Assembly (NCBI RefSeq): GCF_000715075.1
Contig: NC_134094.1
Span: forward strand, 80,491,120-80,555,119
Reading direction: 5' to 3'
DNA length: 64,000 bases
Source: Nicotiana tabacum
Lineage: Eukaryota > Streptophyta > Magnoliopsida > Solanales > Solanaceae
Within the stretch, counting starts at the first letter, position 1. Every line of letters starts with the position of its first letter. Below the pieces are notes generated by a model. That model searched no databases. It saw only the letters and a list, made by a program, of their open reading frames with translations, and was not told the DNA's origin. This document shows, piece after piece, positions 1 to 11,589 of the stretch. The position numbers were made by a program, and so were the translations under genes.

Positions 1-235
1 ATAAACTACTTATAAATGAACATAGCTGGTAGTTTCTCTTTAAAGTATATCCCGTTCTTTTTCACAAGTTTTATCTACTTTACATGTAAAATTCTATATT
101 CAGTCGTTAATTTAAGTATAAATGGACTTAGGAGTTCATTGCTTAAACGTCACTGGATTATTGAAAATATTTTGTTTCTTTTGTATCGAAAAGTCATTTA
201 TCTTTGACTATTTGATTCAAAATATCAGCATTGAT
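1..235. other. AT-rich flank, no gene seen
   Basis: Short open frames here are AT-rich and show no recognisable domain. Nothing supports a gene. Confidence 0.6.
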
Positions 236-983
236 GGGAAAATGCATAAGTACCCCCTAACCTATAGTCGGATTTTCAACTACATGCTTTATCTTTGTGG
301 GGTCCTATTACCTTCCTGAACTTTTTTTAAATGGAATTAGTATACCCTTAGTGCTGATGTGATAGAAGAAAGTGTATGTCACCCTCTGTGGGAGAGTAAG
401 AAAGAGAGAGAATGTTAATTTTTTTTTATAAAATACTATTTTATTTTCTTCTCTTGTTTTTCCTTTTCTTCCCTCCAGTTTCATTACTTATAGACTTGAC
501 CAGAAATTAGCTCCGATATTCTCCATATTCTCTGGCCGGATTGAGTTCAGATTTTATTTCTAAAGTTTTATTTGTTGAAGCAGAATTTGAATAAGGGTTT
601 TATTTAATCAAGTGTACAAGAGAAGACTGAAAAAGAAGAAGAATTTTGATTGTTGGTTGCAAAAAATATTCTCTCCGTGCTCACCGTTTTCCGATCGGGG
701 CCTTCGGCCTTGCACTGCTTCAGTGGTGAAATGGTGTCGGGGAGTCCTATTTTTTTTTAATAATTTAAATTTACATAAAAAAGAGAATGAGAAAGAAGAA
801 TTTGGTTGTTGATTGTTGATTGCCAGAAAGTTTTCTAGGAGCTCACCGTTTTTCGATCTGTTACCAGAAAAGTTTTTCGCATCGAAAAAAATGGAGTCCT
901 TGAAATTTAGACCACCATTTTTCAGCTTTTATTCTTTTTTTCTTTTTTTTGCTCTTCCTCCCACACATAAATTACACTTTCAA

Positions 984-985
<2 letters not shown>

Positions 986-1056
<71 letters not shown>
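986..1056. repeat. (TA)n microsatellite
   Basis: An uninterrupted TA run of about 71 bases that abuts the inner TIR element. Open frames over it encode only Tyr-Ile repeats and are not genes. Confidence 0.95.
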
Positions 1057-1058
<2 letters not shown>

Positions 1059-1079
1059 GTACTGAAGACAAACCCTAAG

Positions 1080-2098
1080 CAGTGACTTATAGCCAGATTT
1101 TCAACTATACACTTAAACTTTGCGGGGGTCTTATTATCCCCATGAACTATTTTAAATTGGACTAAATATCCCCTTAAGAGATGTCGTGGCACAGAAAGTG
1201 TGGTCACTTTCTTGGAGGCGTGTGAGAGCATAAAACTGCCTTAAAATTTATTAATGTCTATATGTGTCATTTTACCATTGGATACTTTACAATTAGTTAC
1301 ATTTTATTAATAAAACAATCTCTTACCCATTTAATTTTTTCCAGTCGCCGTAAGGATTCCCACAAGAACTCAGACGAACTCCTCGCCGGAAAAAATGGAG
1401 TCCAGCTCACAATTTTCATCTTCCCCCACTTTTATTTTTACCTGTATATCCCTCTTTTGTAGCAAAAGCAAAGACCCAGTAAAAACTACCAACTATTGAA
1501 TTAAAATATGAAGATAATGATAGTTTCACAGAACTCCAGAACTTGAGAATATCAAACCACTGGAAACGATTTTGTCTCCGGTGACGACATCTATTTTAAT
1601 TTTTTATTTTTGTATTATCCTCTGAGAAGTTCTCGGGGATTAAAGATTTTATCTTTCTTTTATGTTGTACTCTAATTGATCGGCGTTAGTTAGAATTATG
1701 TTTGTATTAATGTAATAAAGTGCTATGGTTATGGCGAAAAATGGAGGTGGTGGATGCGATGGTAGGTAAAAATAAAATGGTGGAAGTTAAAATTTTCTTT
1801 TAGAAGTGGTAAAGAGATAGTGTCCGGTGATGCAAGTATGATAATGGTGATTTTTGGGGTTGTTGATAATGGAGGCGAGAGAAAGAATAAAGAAAGAAAG
1901 GAGAAGACTAGAAAATAATGAAGAAAACAATAATAATTTTAGTGTAAAAATATTGAGGCGCGTGTACTTCACCACATAACATAGATGTGGCTGTGATATT
2001 TTAAGGGTAAATTTATTCTATTTTAAAATAGTTCATGGGGTAATAAGACCCTCGAAAAGTTTAAGTGTGCAGTTGAAAATCCGGTTATAGGTCAGGGA
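1080..2098. mobile_element. Inner non-autonomous TIR element related to the outer one
   Basis: Bases 1080-1178 and about 2000-2098 are inverted copies (TTATAGCC, ATTTTCAACT, ACTTAAACTTT, ATGAACTATTTTAAA in order on one side and reversed on the other). The sequence resembles the TIR of the surrounding element, so one family member appears to have landed inside another. No coding content is seen; the interior is A/G-rich. Confidence 0.5.
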
Positions 2099-2697
2099 TA
2101 TATAGCAAAACACACTCATATCTGGACAAAAAAATCTGTCATTGAAAATCTTTTTTCGCGTCAGAAAAATGGAGTTCTTGAGATTCCGACGACCACCATT
2201 TTATGAAATTGTGAAATCAGGGAAGAAGAAAAAATGAATAACACCACGTTAAAGAAATCAAATTTTTATCGTAATTCCATTCCATTCTAAATATTTATTC
2301 TTATAAAATCAAAAAATAATATTTCTAAACTTGTTATATCCCCAACTAAGTGGAGCGTTGAATTGTTAAATAAGGATCAAAATTTATCTCTACTGTTATG
2401 CAGCATGTGACCAAAATAAAAAGAAAGAGAATTAAAAAACGAAATAAATGAAAACAATAATAGAATAATAAGAAATACGTATGAAAAAGGAAAGAAATAG
2501 AAGAAAGAATAAAAAAGTACTAAATATATATGTGGCAGTACGTGTAGTTCACAGCTTGCCAAGAGTTTGGTTGTTTAGCTTTAGAGTGGTATATATTTCG
2601 TGTGAAAAAAGTTCAGGGGGATAATATGATCCTCGCAAATATAAGGTGCGTAGTTGAAAATCCGGCTATAAGTCAGGGGGTACTTATGCATTTTTCC

Positions 2698-3220
2698 ATA
2701 GCTTGAACGAATGCGTAGTTTAAAACAACTTTTAAAATTTGTGGTTTAAAATATGACATCATGGTGGTGTGGCTATAAAACTCTGAAACTTGTAGTTTGA
2801 GCCATACCATAATATTTTTGTGATTTATAAAAGTTACTCACTAAGGATAAAATAAAAAGTGTAAAGTTACTTCCTTCGAATTTAGAAATGTCATTCTTTT
2901 AAAACTAACTAAAAGAAAAGTGTGCCATATGTACGAAAACAAAGAGAGTGCTTCTCAATACTACCTTAGATTAGTGTCATGTGTTCATTCATGTTTATTT
3001 CCTAAAGGTTGACATTTTTTCCCTCGTTATATAAGAAAATCAGAGAACTGGAAAGGAAAAGAGAAGTTAGTGCGAATCGAAGCCACACCTATTATTTATT
3101 CTTTAACTTTGTCTCTATTAGTAATTTCAAGAAGTCAAAAAGAAATAAAAAGTAGATCTGGCAGGAGTTCGGATTGAACCCCCTAAATTTTTGTCAAGAA
3201 AGTTTTGTAGTGTGCAGTCG
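2698..3220. other. Intergenic, nothing recognised
   Basis: AT-rich sequence without coding potential, TIRs or tandem repeats that I can support. Confidence 0.5.
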
Positions 3221-3590
3221 AGGTGTTAAATGGATGGGCTGGACTAAATTTGGGAAACTCAAACTAGATAGAGTCTAGAAATTGGTAGTCACTAACCCAT
3301 CCAAAGATTACTTAGGCTAAAATGAATTTGGTCAAAAATAGGTTAAAAAATGAGTCATAGGCCAACTTGTCCCACTCTAATCAAGTTTTAATTTCTCTGT
3401 GTATTTTCTTTAAATTTATTTAATTGCCATATAAAACTAACATATTTTTTATGGCTATATCTAGCATATCAAATCAAGGAAAAGTTTTTTTAAAAGAATA
3501 TCCGATAAGTTTTAGCATATCAAAGCAAAAATCATTTTTAGCCCGCGACTGAACTATTTACATCCGGTTGCTACAAAAGTATATAAAATT

Positions 3591-3629
<39 letters not shown>

Positions 3630-3745
3630 CAGACTATTATTTTAAAAGCGGCTATACAGTATCATTTTCTTGTTTTCTTATGAGTCAGCTCTCGGTTACA
3701 TATTAGCCCAAACCAACCCAACTTTTAGGTGGGTTGTATACTATG
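3221..3745 (+). mobile_element. Decayed hAT-like non-autonomous element
   Basis: It matches, in the same order, the element at 12396-12840: an AGG-GTGT(T/C)AAATGG start, an ACCCATC-AAA block, TTACNTAGG, GGTTAAAA, AAGTTTTAAT and TATATCTAGCATATCAAA. The 3' part carries the shared AACCCAACTTTAGRTGRG stretch. It has a (TA)n insertion and no coding capacity. The ends are too eroded to show a target duplication. Confidence 0.5.
3592..3627. repeat. (TA)n microsatellite
   Basis: A TA run of about 36 bases within the decayed element. Confidence 0.9.
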
Positions 3746-3772
3746 CCCAACTGAGCGTGTGATCGATCGGAA

Positions 3773-4230
3773 AGGGGAGAAATTCAAAAATAGCCAGATT
3801 TACAACTGGTAATTGAAAAATAGTTACAGTTTCAAAAGTAATCGAAATTTAGCCATTTTTTCATGTAAAGATAAAATTTGAACAAAAACACCTTTAAAAA
3901 TCCGTAAATATTCCAGCATAATATGTTGGAGTTCGACTTATTTTACATGTGAGCTTCCGGCATAATGTGTTGGAGTTCCAACATAAAATACAAGAAGTTT
4001 ATATGCAGGAGCTCCATAATCCATCGTATTATGCTGGAACTTTCTGTGTGCTGCAGTTCCAATATAATATGCTGAAAGTTTATATGCAGGAGCTCCATAA
4101 TCCCGCATATTATGCTAAAACTTTTTATTTTTCAGTAAAACAGTGACTATTTTTTAATGACTTTACAAACGCTGACTATTTTTTTTATTATCAATCCGAA
4201 AACTGGCTTGCCCGTGCTATTTTTACATTG
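3773..4230. repeat. Probable MITE with an internal 81-bp tandem repeat
   Basis: Short CAAAAATAGCC-type sequence at the left and its inverse (CTATTTTTAC) at the right bracket an A/T-rich body. Inside, ATATGCAGGAGCTCCATAAT occurs at about 4001 and 4082, with related GCATAATATGYTGGA blocks around it. The open frame across this part is a product of the repeat. Confidence 0.4.
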
Positions 4231-4509
4231 GAAAGCGTCTCACTTCTATTCTCTTTAGGGTTGGATATAGATGGAAAATCTATCGACTGATCATATTTTT
4301 ATAGGCTAATTTTACCATTCGTGCGGGAACTTTAATGAATGTTGTCAAGAAAATTTTATTTAATTGAATTAATGTTGCTGATAAGGAAAAATTTGCTTGA
4401 AAGATTTTTTTGACAAAAAATGAAAAATTCCTGTATACATATTTGCTTGACAAAAATATTGCAGGTTCGTAAATAAATCTTTAAATTTTAGAAATTAGAG
4501 GGACATATA

Positions 4510-4960
4510 GAGGGTGTTTGGCTAAGCTTATAAGCTGATCAAACTGGCTTATAAGTACTTTTTGGCTTATTTACACGTTTGGTAAATACTCAAAATGCTT
4601 ATAAGCCAAGTGCTTATAAGCTAAAATCAGCCATAAGTCATAAGTTGGTCACCCCCAGCTTATGGCTTTTTAGCTTATAAGTACTTTTAGTTTGACCAAG
4701 GCTTTTACTAATTTATTCTTAATAATATTTTCTAATTCACAAAATATTTTTCCCAAAATAAATTTTCTAACTTTATTTTCATTCCATATTCATTGTTCAT
4801 CTTTTTCTTTACAAAGAAACTTTTAAATTTATAACCTTTTGTAAAGTTTTTAAGGATATTTTAGTCATTCTTATTTAAAAAATCAACTTCAGTACTTAAA
4901 AATATTTTTCAGCACTTCAAGCTTATCAGCTATTTACAATCAGCTAATCCAAACGGGCTC
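4510..4960. mobile_element. MITE with GAG-NN-GTTTGG termini
   Basis: The left end GAGGGTGTTTGG and the inverse of the right end (GAGCCCGTTTGG) match at 9 of 12 positions. The interior is full of GCTTATAAG palindromes able to fold on themselves. There is no coding capacity. This is the general form of high-copy plant MITEs; I cannot name the family. The target duplication is not clear. Confidence 0.55.
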
Positions 4961-6884
4961 ATAATCTATGATAGTGTTGAGAAATTAATAATGGAGGAAG
5001 TCCAAATGGAAAAAAAATAAAAAATCTCAACCCGTTTTTATCGGTCATTCCCGAAAATCTATCTATTATTAAAAAGAAAGAAGTCAACCATGAGCATTTG
5101 CCAAGTGTTGCATTAAGAAAATGCCATGTGGCAATTTTAGGATAAATTAGTTAAGTTAGGTAAAATTAGTATTTGAATTTCAAAAAACATTAATGTACAA
5201 AATGTGCAAACTAAAACTGCTTTTAATATTCATAACCCGATAGAGGCTACATTTAAAAGTTATATAGTCGAAACCGTTTTCAATTCTCAACATAGGTCAT
5301 CTTTTTTGGAACTCCCACAATCTCACTTTTTCATCCGACAATAACTACCCTCAACACACTTCTTCTTTCTTCCAAAGTCTTTCAAAGGGCATACTAAATC
5401 TAGCTTTTCGGATCCTTTTCCATGGAAAATTTAAAAAAAAATCCACTTTTCACATCAAACGGATATTACATACAGAATCAGAAACAACGCAAAAAAAATT
5501 TGTTACCAAAAGTATGTTCTTTGATTACACTAGCATCTCTGAAATACCTTTTATATATTTTTTTGGTTGCAAGCTATAAGTAATAAGATCATTAGAGTAA
5601 AAAATTTAATAATCGTTGATCTACTTTGTATATAAATGGGTAAAAAGATAATTTTGGCGATAATGATGGTATATAAAATTCAGGTATAAGTTATGAAGTC
5701 TTTATAGTGAAACATCTACTGTAAAAGAGTAGAAAAAGTATTGTATAAATTTAGCTTCTAAAAGGACTTGATCAAATGAAGTTGCTTGGAGAAGTTCAAC
5801 GGTAATCGAGTTCTTAGCATTATGTTCAAATTCAAAAGTTGAAAAGTGTTGAAGGGAGTGGAATTATAGTGTTAGGTTATTTCCAGTCGATAGTCAAGTA
5901 CTCAGACTAATTTTTAGGATGATTGATTTATTCTTGAACTTATAGCCAAAATCATGAATTCCTTTGGTCTCGTGTACTGGATGCCCTAGCAATTTTTGCT
6001 GATCTTTAAGGAAGTCTTGATCATCAACATATATGTTTAAACACATCCTTTGTCAAGTACAGTGTTTTAGAAACGCCAAGTGAATGTAACCATGAATCTA
6101 TGGGCCAGTGACCAACATGCATATTTCTACTTTGATATTGAAATAGTCAAGAGGTGAGAGAAGTAGAGAAGATATTCTCCTTTTAATTGCATATATTTCT
6201 TCGATTAATTTATTTGTTTATCGGGATATCTCAAAATTGAGGTTCAGGGGAGGTGGGAATCAGAGTTTGATTTTTTTAATATATGAGTAACACGTTATAC
6301 ATGTCTGTCTTAGTCGTTTCCAAATTCTTCATTCTGTTTGAGGAAAGGTGCCAAGTAATAATATAGAAAATTGTTCATAGCAAATAATGAGAAGCATATT
6401 ATTTCTTATTCTAATAGTCTGTTAGTTCTCTGTTCACTGGTCATTAGGAAAGTTGTGCATATTATTGCCTCTACCTTTAAACAAAATTTTATATTTTATA
6501 TACATAAGAACATTTCTGAAGTCTTCCCCTTTAAAATATTTTATATTTTTATATTTTACCATAATTTATTCTTATTAAAATATTTGGTTAAGTTGATTAT
6601 TAGTTATACAATTAATGATGCATATAAAATATATTTTGTAGACATGAAAATATGGCATCTTGAACCCCCCAAAATACAAACTATTTTGTCGACAATGAAG
6701 AAAGAGTTCCTCCTATGTCGATATGAGTGACAATATAATCTATTTAATATATTTATAGTTATGTAGTAAGCTTAGGAGTATAAGTCGAAATACTATCCTT
6801 GATTGGATGTTCTTTTAACGAATTGTACCATCATGATGTAATAATGGAGACTATTGAGTGGTGTTTACCAAGAATTGAATTATG
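4961..6884. other. Intergenic, AT-rich
   Basis: No supported gene. A sequence at 5058-5076 (TCTATCTATTATTAAAAAG) resembles the 5' end of the Helitron at 42263, but no matching CTAG end is evident nearby, so it may be a 5' remnant. The longest open frame (6371-6730) is AT-driven and Phe/Ile/Tyr-rich with no domain. Confidence 0.5.
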
Positions 6885-6985
6885 GATTCAAGTTGGACGT
6901 CCCGTCCTCTAACGTTTACAGTTCGTACCCCGCACATAGCGAGAGCTTAGTGCACCGGACTGCCCTTTAGTAAATTGAAAAGAAC
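6885..6985 (+). mobile_element. SINE 3'-part fragment (Solanaceae tRNA-derived type)
   Basis: The run containing CCCCGCACATAGCGAGAGC followed by TTAGTGCACCGGACTGCCC is the recognisable distal part of a common Solanaceae SINE. The tRNA-like promoter part (boxes A and B) is not visible upstream, so this is a 5'-truncated piece. Identification is from memory of the motif and was not searched. Confidence 0.5.
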
Positions 6986-7210
6986 ATCAGTGTTCCATTG
7001 AAGTCTTCACTGAATAGACAACTTAGTATGTCTCTATATACTACAAGTGGAGTGTGCAATAAGGGGATAACTTCTCTAGCAGAGCCTATAGATGACCTGG
7101 GGAGTAGAAGTAGCAGTAGTAATTGTCTTAGATCAATATACGCTCATAAAGTTTACACATAACATGGCAGTTACAAAATAACACAGAATATGAAGATGAT
7201 GAAGGGTATC

Positions 7211-7399
7211 CACTGGCGGAGCCACATAGACCAAAGGAGTGTCACTCGACACCCCTTCGCCGAGAAATTACATTGTATAGCTAGGTAATTCTTTTTAAAA
7301 TATGTATATATTACTATATAACGACACCTCTTCACTTCTTGATGACTTTATTTTTTAAAATTTTAACTTCCCTTAATGAAAATCCTGGCTCCGCCGCTG
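7211..7399. mobile_element. hAT-type MITE, 189 bp, with 8-bp target duplication
   Basis: The ends CACTGGCGGAGCCA and (inverse) CAGCGGCGGAGCCA form 14-base TIRs with two mismatches. The element is bracketed by a perfect 8-bp direct repeat AGGGTATC (7203-7210 and 7400-7407), the target-site length of hAT elements. It has no coding capacity. A relative sits in NOP56 intron 7 at 51258-51439. Confidence 0.85.
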
Positions 7400-7792
7400 A
7401 GGGTATCACAACCATATCTTTGCACACTTTTGTTATAATTAAAGAAGAATCTCTATATATATATTGACAAATATAGATGTATATATTAAAAATCCATCCG
7501 TATTAATTGATTTAACTACTACTGTCTAATTCTGAAGCCTCAATATTACAGAAAAGTTGTGTTAATATTTAGAAGGTAACTATATCAACAACCTCATAGT
7601 GACTTCCTTTGACGTTTATCGATTGTTTTGGAACAAGTCTAATTTGACTTTTAAATATTTGGGAGGAACAAATGTTTAATTGTATTATAGAAGGTGGACT
7701 TGACAACTTATGTTGAGAAGCATGACTTCTGTTTTGACGCTGATGTATTCCTCTATTTTTGGATTGAGACCTTTTATGAGAATGTAAGAATG

Positions 7793-7795
<3 letters not shown>

Positions 7796-7847
<52 letters not shown>
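7796..7847. repeat. (TA)n microsatellite
   Basis: A TA run of about 52 bases; the Tyr-Ile open frame over it is not a gene. Confidence 0.95.
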
Positions 7848-7850
<3 letters not shown>

Positions 7851-9180
7851 CCAATTAGTTTAGTCTTCATACACTGTATCTTTTTGGAATACACTGCATG
7901 TAGATTAATAAATTGTTGAACCCCCTAAGTTTCAAATCTTTTTTTTTCTAAATTAGAAAAGTAATTTTTGCTGATTTTTATTGTCTTTTACTTGATAAGT
8001 AGATGTCTAATTTCATAAAAGGAGAGCTTTTGCACACACATCGACATCAAAGCATTGGGTTCTCTAGAGGAAGCTCAAAATACGGGGGAGTCGCGCTGCA
8101 TAAATATGGACGTGGGAAGCTCAGATGGTACAGTTTCTCAGAAAGAAATGACTAACCACTTGTCTCACAATAATCATGGTAGTTGCAAGGTCTAATGATC
8201 AAGGTCAACATGTATATCTATCTTGGATTGATTGACGGGGAGATAGAAGATACAAGGTCTAATCAGCGTAACTTAACTCTCCCCATTTCTTTTATGTTAT
8301 GCCGTTTGCTCTTTCAAAATTGACAGGACTTGATTTTTAGCCCAGAACATATGATGATACTGCTATAAAGTGTAATGGAAGGGGGGCAAACACTAATTTG
8401 AGCTAAGCACAAATAGGAGGAACATTGCTTTTAAATTGGGTTAATGAATACTTACTCCATACCTGTCATATTTATTTTAATCCCTTGACTTACCATGGTC
8501 AGGTAAATACATTTCCTATTTGCACATAGATCCTCATTGCTTTTAGCCCAGGGCGTATGATGGCTGTCATGGTATCACATGTCAAATAGGAAACTATGAA
8601 CTCTGGCATCTCTAATATGGTTTGACTGAACATAGTGGAGTCATGGTAATTCAGTAACATGGTTTTCATTTATATTTTTTGCACTAATCTACTTATGAGA
8701 TATCTAAAAAAAGAACATTGGTAATTTATAGTTTAATCAATAAGCGAGATTTCTTAGTTACATATATTTTATGCAGAAATCTCTTTCTATCACAATGAGA
8801 GGTAAACTGCTTCATGGCCCTCGAATGCTGGCTAATCGGCCTCTTCTTTGGAACGGAGGAAATACCAGTATCATTCTCATATTAAAGGTATAATGTTTGC
8901 CAAATTTTGTTGCACCATTTTTTTATTTTTGTCAAGTCGTAAATATAGCATTGACCGGTAAGTAAAATAGGTTTAATTGTCATGGTGTGTCAATTTTTTG
9001 AATAGGTTTAAGCTTTTACAATGCAATGTACAATTTAATTTAGACCATTGATTGGCAATTATCAATTTTTGTGCTAATTCAAATTGTTCTCACGAAAGTA
9101 TTATAACGCTTTTAATCGGCTCTGAAAGTATTAAATTTTAATTTTTAATGCCTAATTATTATCAGACACCTCTTTTGCTA
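7848..9180. other. Intergenic, possible gene-derived scraps
   Basis: No complete gene. Bases 8776-8886 form an exon-like open stretch flanked by TGCAG and AAGGTATAAT, but I recognise no protein in it and find no partner exons. Confidence 0.4.
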
Positions 9181-9408
9181 CAATATAAAACTAATGTAAT
9201 GTGCAATATTTCATCACTTTTGCTTATTATAAATTCATGATGAGATGTTTAATGGGAAGTGGAAGACAGAGATTCTTAGTGGTGATCATTTTAAATACTT
9301 GCATATAAAAATTACGGTAATGTGTAATCTTCATCACTTTTGCTTATTATAAGTTCATGATGAGATGTTTAATGGGAAGTGGAAGACATAGATTCTTAGT
9401 CGTGATTT
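9181..9408. repeat. 120-bp tandem duplication
   Basis: Bases 9181-9288 and 9301-9408 align at an exact 120-base offset. Shared blocks include TCATCACTTTTGCTTATTAT, TTCATGATGAGATGTTTAAT and GGGAAGTGGAAGACA. Scattered differences, heaviest at the start of the units, show it is not brand new. Confidence 0.85.
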
Positions 9409-9719
9409 GGTGCGAGATGGATTGGCAAACTCAAGAAAGCAATAAAAATTGAATTCAGGCTTGTGTTCAAGGACAATTATGATACTGGTACAGGATACCA
9501 CCATTCCTTCAGGCAGATTTGCTATCAATTTTATATAAGATTTATATTTTCTTTCAAACTTCAAATAATTATTTTTCCCCCGGACAGAGCAGACATTATA
9601 TTTTTCCCTTTCGTACTTTGTTGCCCCAAAAACATGGGAGATTAAGGAGAAGATTAGTACAACCGGTGAAACAAAAAACTTCTTCCCCTGACATGGTAGC
9701 TTCAATTGCAAAATAGAGC

Positions 9720-9890
9720 ATTCTAAAACAGATCAAGAGTGCAGCAAGCTATGTTGGGGAAAAAGTTGCTAAGGTTAAAAGATGTTACAGTGGAAACAGG
9801 AAAAGATGGAATGAGATATGTAGGGAAAGTAGCTGGAACATTGAATAAAAAGACTGTAATTGCCGGCTGGGAGCAGAAGCGGTGATTGAT
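9720..9890 (+). pseudogene. Possible decayed LEA/SBP65-like fragment
   Basis: Two frames read consecutively give AASYVGEKVAKVK and then DVTVETGKDGMRYVGKVAG, followed by an AGWEQ stretch. This pattern of YVGEK/VAK and ETGKD blocks resembles the degenerate 11-residue-type repeats of group-3 LEA and seed biotin-containing (SBP65-like) proteins. The two blocks are in different frames, so the copy is broken. No start, promoter or companion exon is seen. The assignment is tentative. Confidence 0.25.
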
Positions 9891-9990
9891 TATACTTCGA
9901 ACGATAGGAAGGATTTTGAATAAGTTGACCCAGATGCTTTTATTGTCCTTGTTTTGTGAAGGAAAGAAATTTCAATCATTCCAAAGGGAA

Positions 9991-10380
9991 ATGTACGACG
10001 GCTCTTTTCTTGATTATCTATATTGGTTTTATTTTGAATTTGAGACAAGTTTTATCCTCACCTTTGCACGAGTGCATAAAATTGCTGGTCCCTGGCAATT
10101 GCCATATATACAATCCGATGAAATTCAAATATTTATTTTTTAATTTAATTCTTTTCCATGTGATCACTTAATTTAGTTTACAATATAGACTTACTATCAT
10201 TTTTTTCCTTTTAAACGATCCGCGCATATATAGGTTGGTACTTGGTAACATGAAAATCGGGTGGAGCAAGTCAAATTACGCAAGTAAAAACAATTTTATT
10301 AAAAAAAATTAAATTTATTATTAATGTAAACTAGGCCTTATCTAAGGATGAATAATAATAACTGAATTGCCCATTGTAGC
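9991..10380. other. Upstream region of the COX5C gene
   Basis: AT-rich with no gene. It presumably includes the distal promoter of COX5C. I see no TGGGCY site II element of the kind common before respiratory-chain genes. Confidence 0.4.
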
Positions 10381-10382
10381 TT

Positions 10383-10388
10383 TTATAT
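10383..10388 (+). promoter_or_regulatory. TATA box of COX5C
   Basis: TTTTATATAGG lies about 30 bases before a pyrimidine-rich leader (CTCTCTTATCTGCCTCTCTC...) that ends in a splice donor. This is consistent with transcription starting near 10412-10420. Confidence 0.6.
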
Positions 10389-10514
10389 AGGAGAGTATGG
10401 TGGCAATGATAACTACTTGATCCGAAACTGTAGAGAGTTACTCTCTTATCTGCCTCTCTCTATTCCTTGTTTTCTCATTTCTATTCTCTCTTTGATTCAC
10501 CCTTCCAGAGCAAG

Positions 10515-11174
10515 GTACTTTTCCCATTCCCATCTTTTTTATGCACTTCAATTTTCTTTCTTTGTCACGTATGGCAACACTACATTTCTGTATTATATAC
10601 CTCGTATAGCTTATAATTAAGCATCTTTTGTTGATTTTACTCCTGTATATTTTTATATTATGGATCTCAGTTGTAATATTATTGTATCTTTTCCTAATTT
10701 GGTTTTGCTAGGTTTAGTTTGGAAAACAATGTGCTTGTTTGAATTTTTTTTATAGAAGAATTGGCTTTAAAAAAAGAAAAAGTATTAGTAGTAGATTAAG
10801 GTTGAATAAATAACTCTTTTGATCAGCCTCATAATTAACTACTGTCATCATCTTGTGGTCAACAGTTTACACTTTATTTATAATTTTTATATGAATATTA
10901 GACAAAAATCCAATGAAGAAAGTGGATGAGCGATGAACTTAAAGAGATAGCACAGATAGTTAAGCGATCTATTGCTACTGCTAGGGGTGCAAATTTGCAA
11001 TATCCATTTTTTTAAAAATAATTTTTTAATTATTACCTTGCTATTCTTTCCACTATTCTAAATGAATCAAATTAGTATTTGAACCTCAGTATCTAGTCTA
11101 TAAAATGGGATGAATTGACGTGTTTCTTTTCTGTAACCGACTAATTACAATATATTCTGCGAATGGTGGTGCAG
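10515..11174 (+). other. Leader (5'-UTR) intron of COX5C
   Basis: The donor CAAG/GTACTT at 10514/10515 and the acceptor GGTGCAG/AG at 11174/11175 bound a T-rich 660-base intron. The acceptor lies 19 bases before the start codon. Plant COX5C genes are known to have an intron in the untranslated leader that supports expression, which fits this layout. Confidence 0.75.
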
Positions 11175-11193
11175 AGTTTTGATAAGTCCCAAA

Positions 11194-11385
11194 ATGGGAG
11201 GAAGAGTTCAACACATCCAGCTGGGAGGTCCAATGTTGATTAAGGAAATTGTGATAGGTTTTGTGTGTGCATGTGCAGCAGGTGGTGCTTTTAAGATGTG
11301 GCATTGGGATATGCAGAAAAGGGCTAAGACTTTCTATGACCAACTTGACAGAGGTGAGGCCACTGTTGTTGCTGAAGAGTATTAA
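11194..11385 (+). CDS. COX5C: Cytochrome c oxidase subunit 5C, mitochondrial
   Basis: This 63-residue protein is a small nuclear-encoded, plant-type subunit of respiratory complex IV in the inner mitochondrial membrane. The length matches the family (63-64 residues). The order of motifs is as expected: a short basic N-terminus, GGPMLIKEIVIGF, a single membrane segment of about residues 16-34 rich in Ala/Gly, the KMWHW patch, then a charged tail RAKTFYDQLDRGE ending in AEEY. The ATG at 11194 is preferred over the in-frame TTG at 11179 because family proteins start here. The frame is undivided; the only intron is in the leader. An AATAAG stretch near 11565 could serve polyadenylation. It looks functional and has no gene neighbours on its strand. 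Confidence 0.93.
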   Translation: MGGRVQHIQLGGPMLIKEIVIGFVCACAAGGAFKMWHWDMQKRAKTFYDQLDRGEATVVAEEY

Positions 11386-11589
11386 CCTCTCCCATGTCAA
11401 CTCGGTCTTGATTGAAGACGAATATTCCGAGATATGAATAATCATTGAGACACTGCGTTTAAATTTTTTTTTTTTGTTTTCTTTGTTGAATTACATGAAT
11501 GACATCTATTTAGTTCGTGTGTCGATGTTTGGTTGTGGAACTGACTTCGTATGCATTGAAGGAGAATTAATAAGATCTACATATTACAT

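Larger units (their letters stand above)
236..2697. mobile_element. Non-autonomous TIR element (outer of a nested pair)
   Basis: The left end (about 236-335) and the right end (about 2598-2697) are inverted copies over roughly 100 bases. Both start with GGRAAAATGCATAAGTACCC and continue through a shared block containing GGATTTTCAACTAC. No transposase frame is present. I could not fix a target duplication, so the superfamily is open; TIRs of this length would fit a Mutator-like MITE. A second, related element (1080-2098) lies inside. A block ending in ATGGAGT(C/T)CTTGA is found near 843-925 and again near 2140-2200 as a direct repeat. Confidence 0.55.

Noticed and set aside
813..1231. Two open frames rich in Tyr-Ile on both strands
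   Set aside because: They are translations of the (TA)n microsatellite.
6371..6730. 119-codon open frame, Phe/Ile/Tyr-rich
   Set aside because: Composition follows the AT-rich DNA; no domain, no exon signals and no support as a gene.
9355..9711. 118-codon minus-strand frame
   Set aside because: It spans part of the 120-bp tandem duplication and has no recognisable motif; the plus strand looks more gene-like here, and even that is weak.
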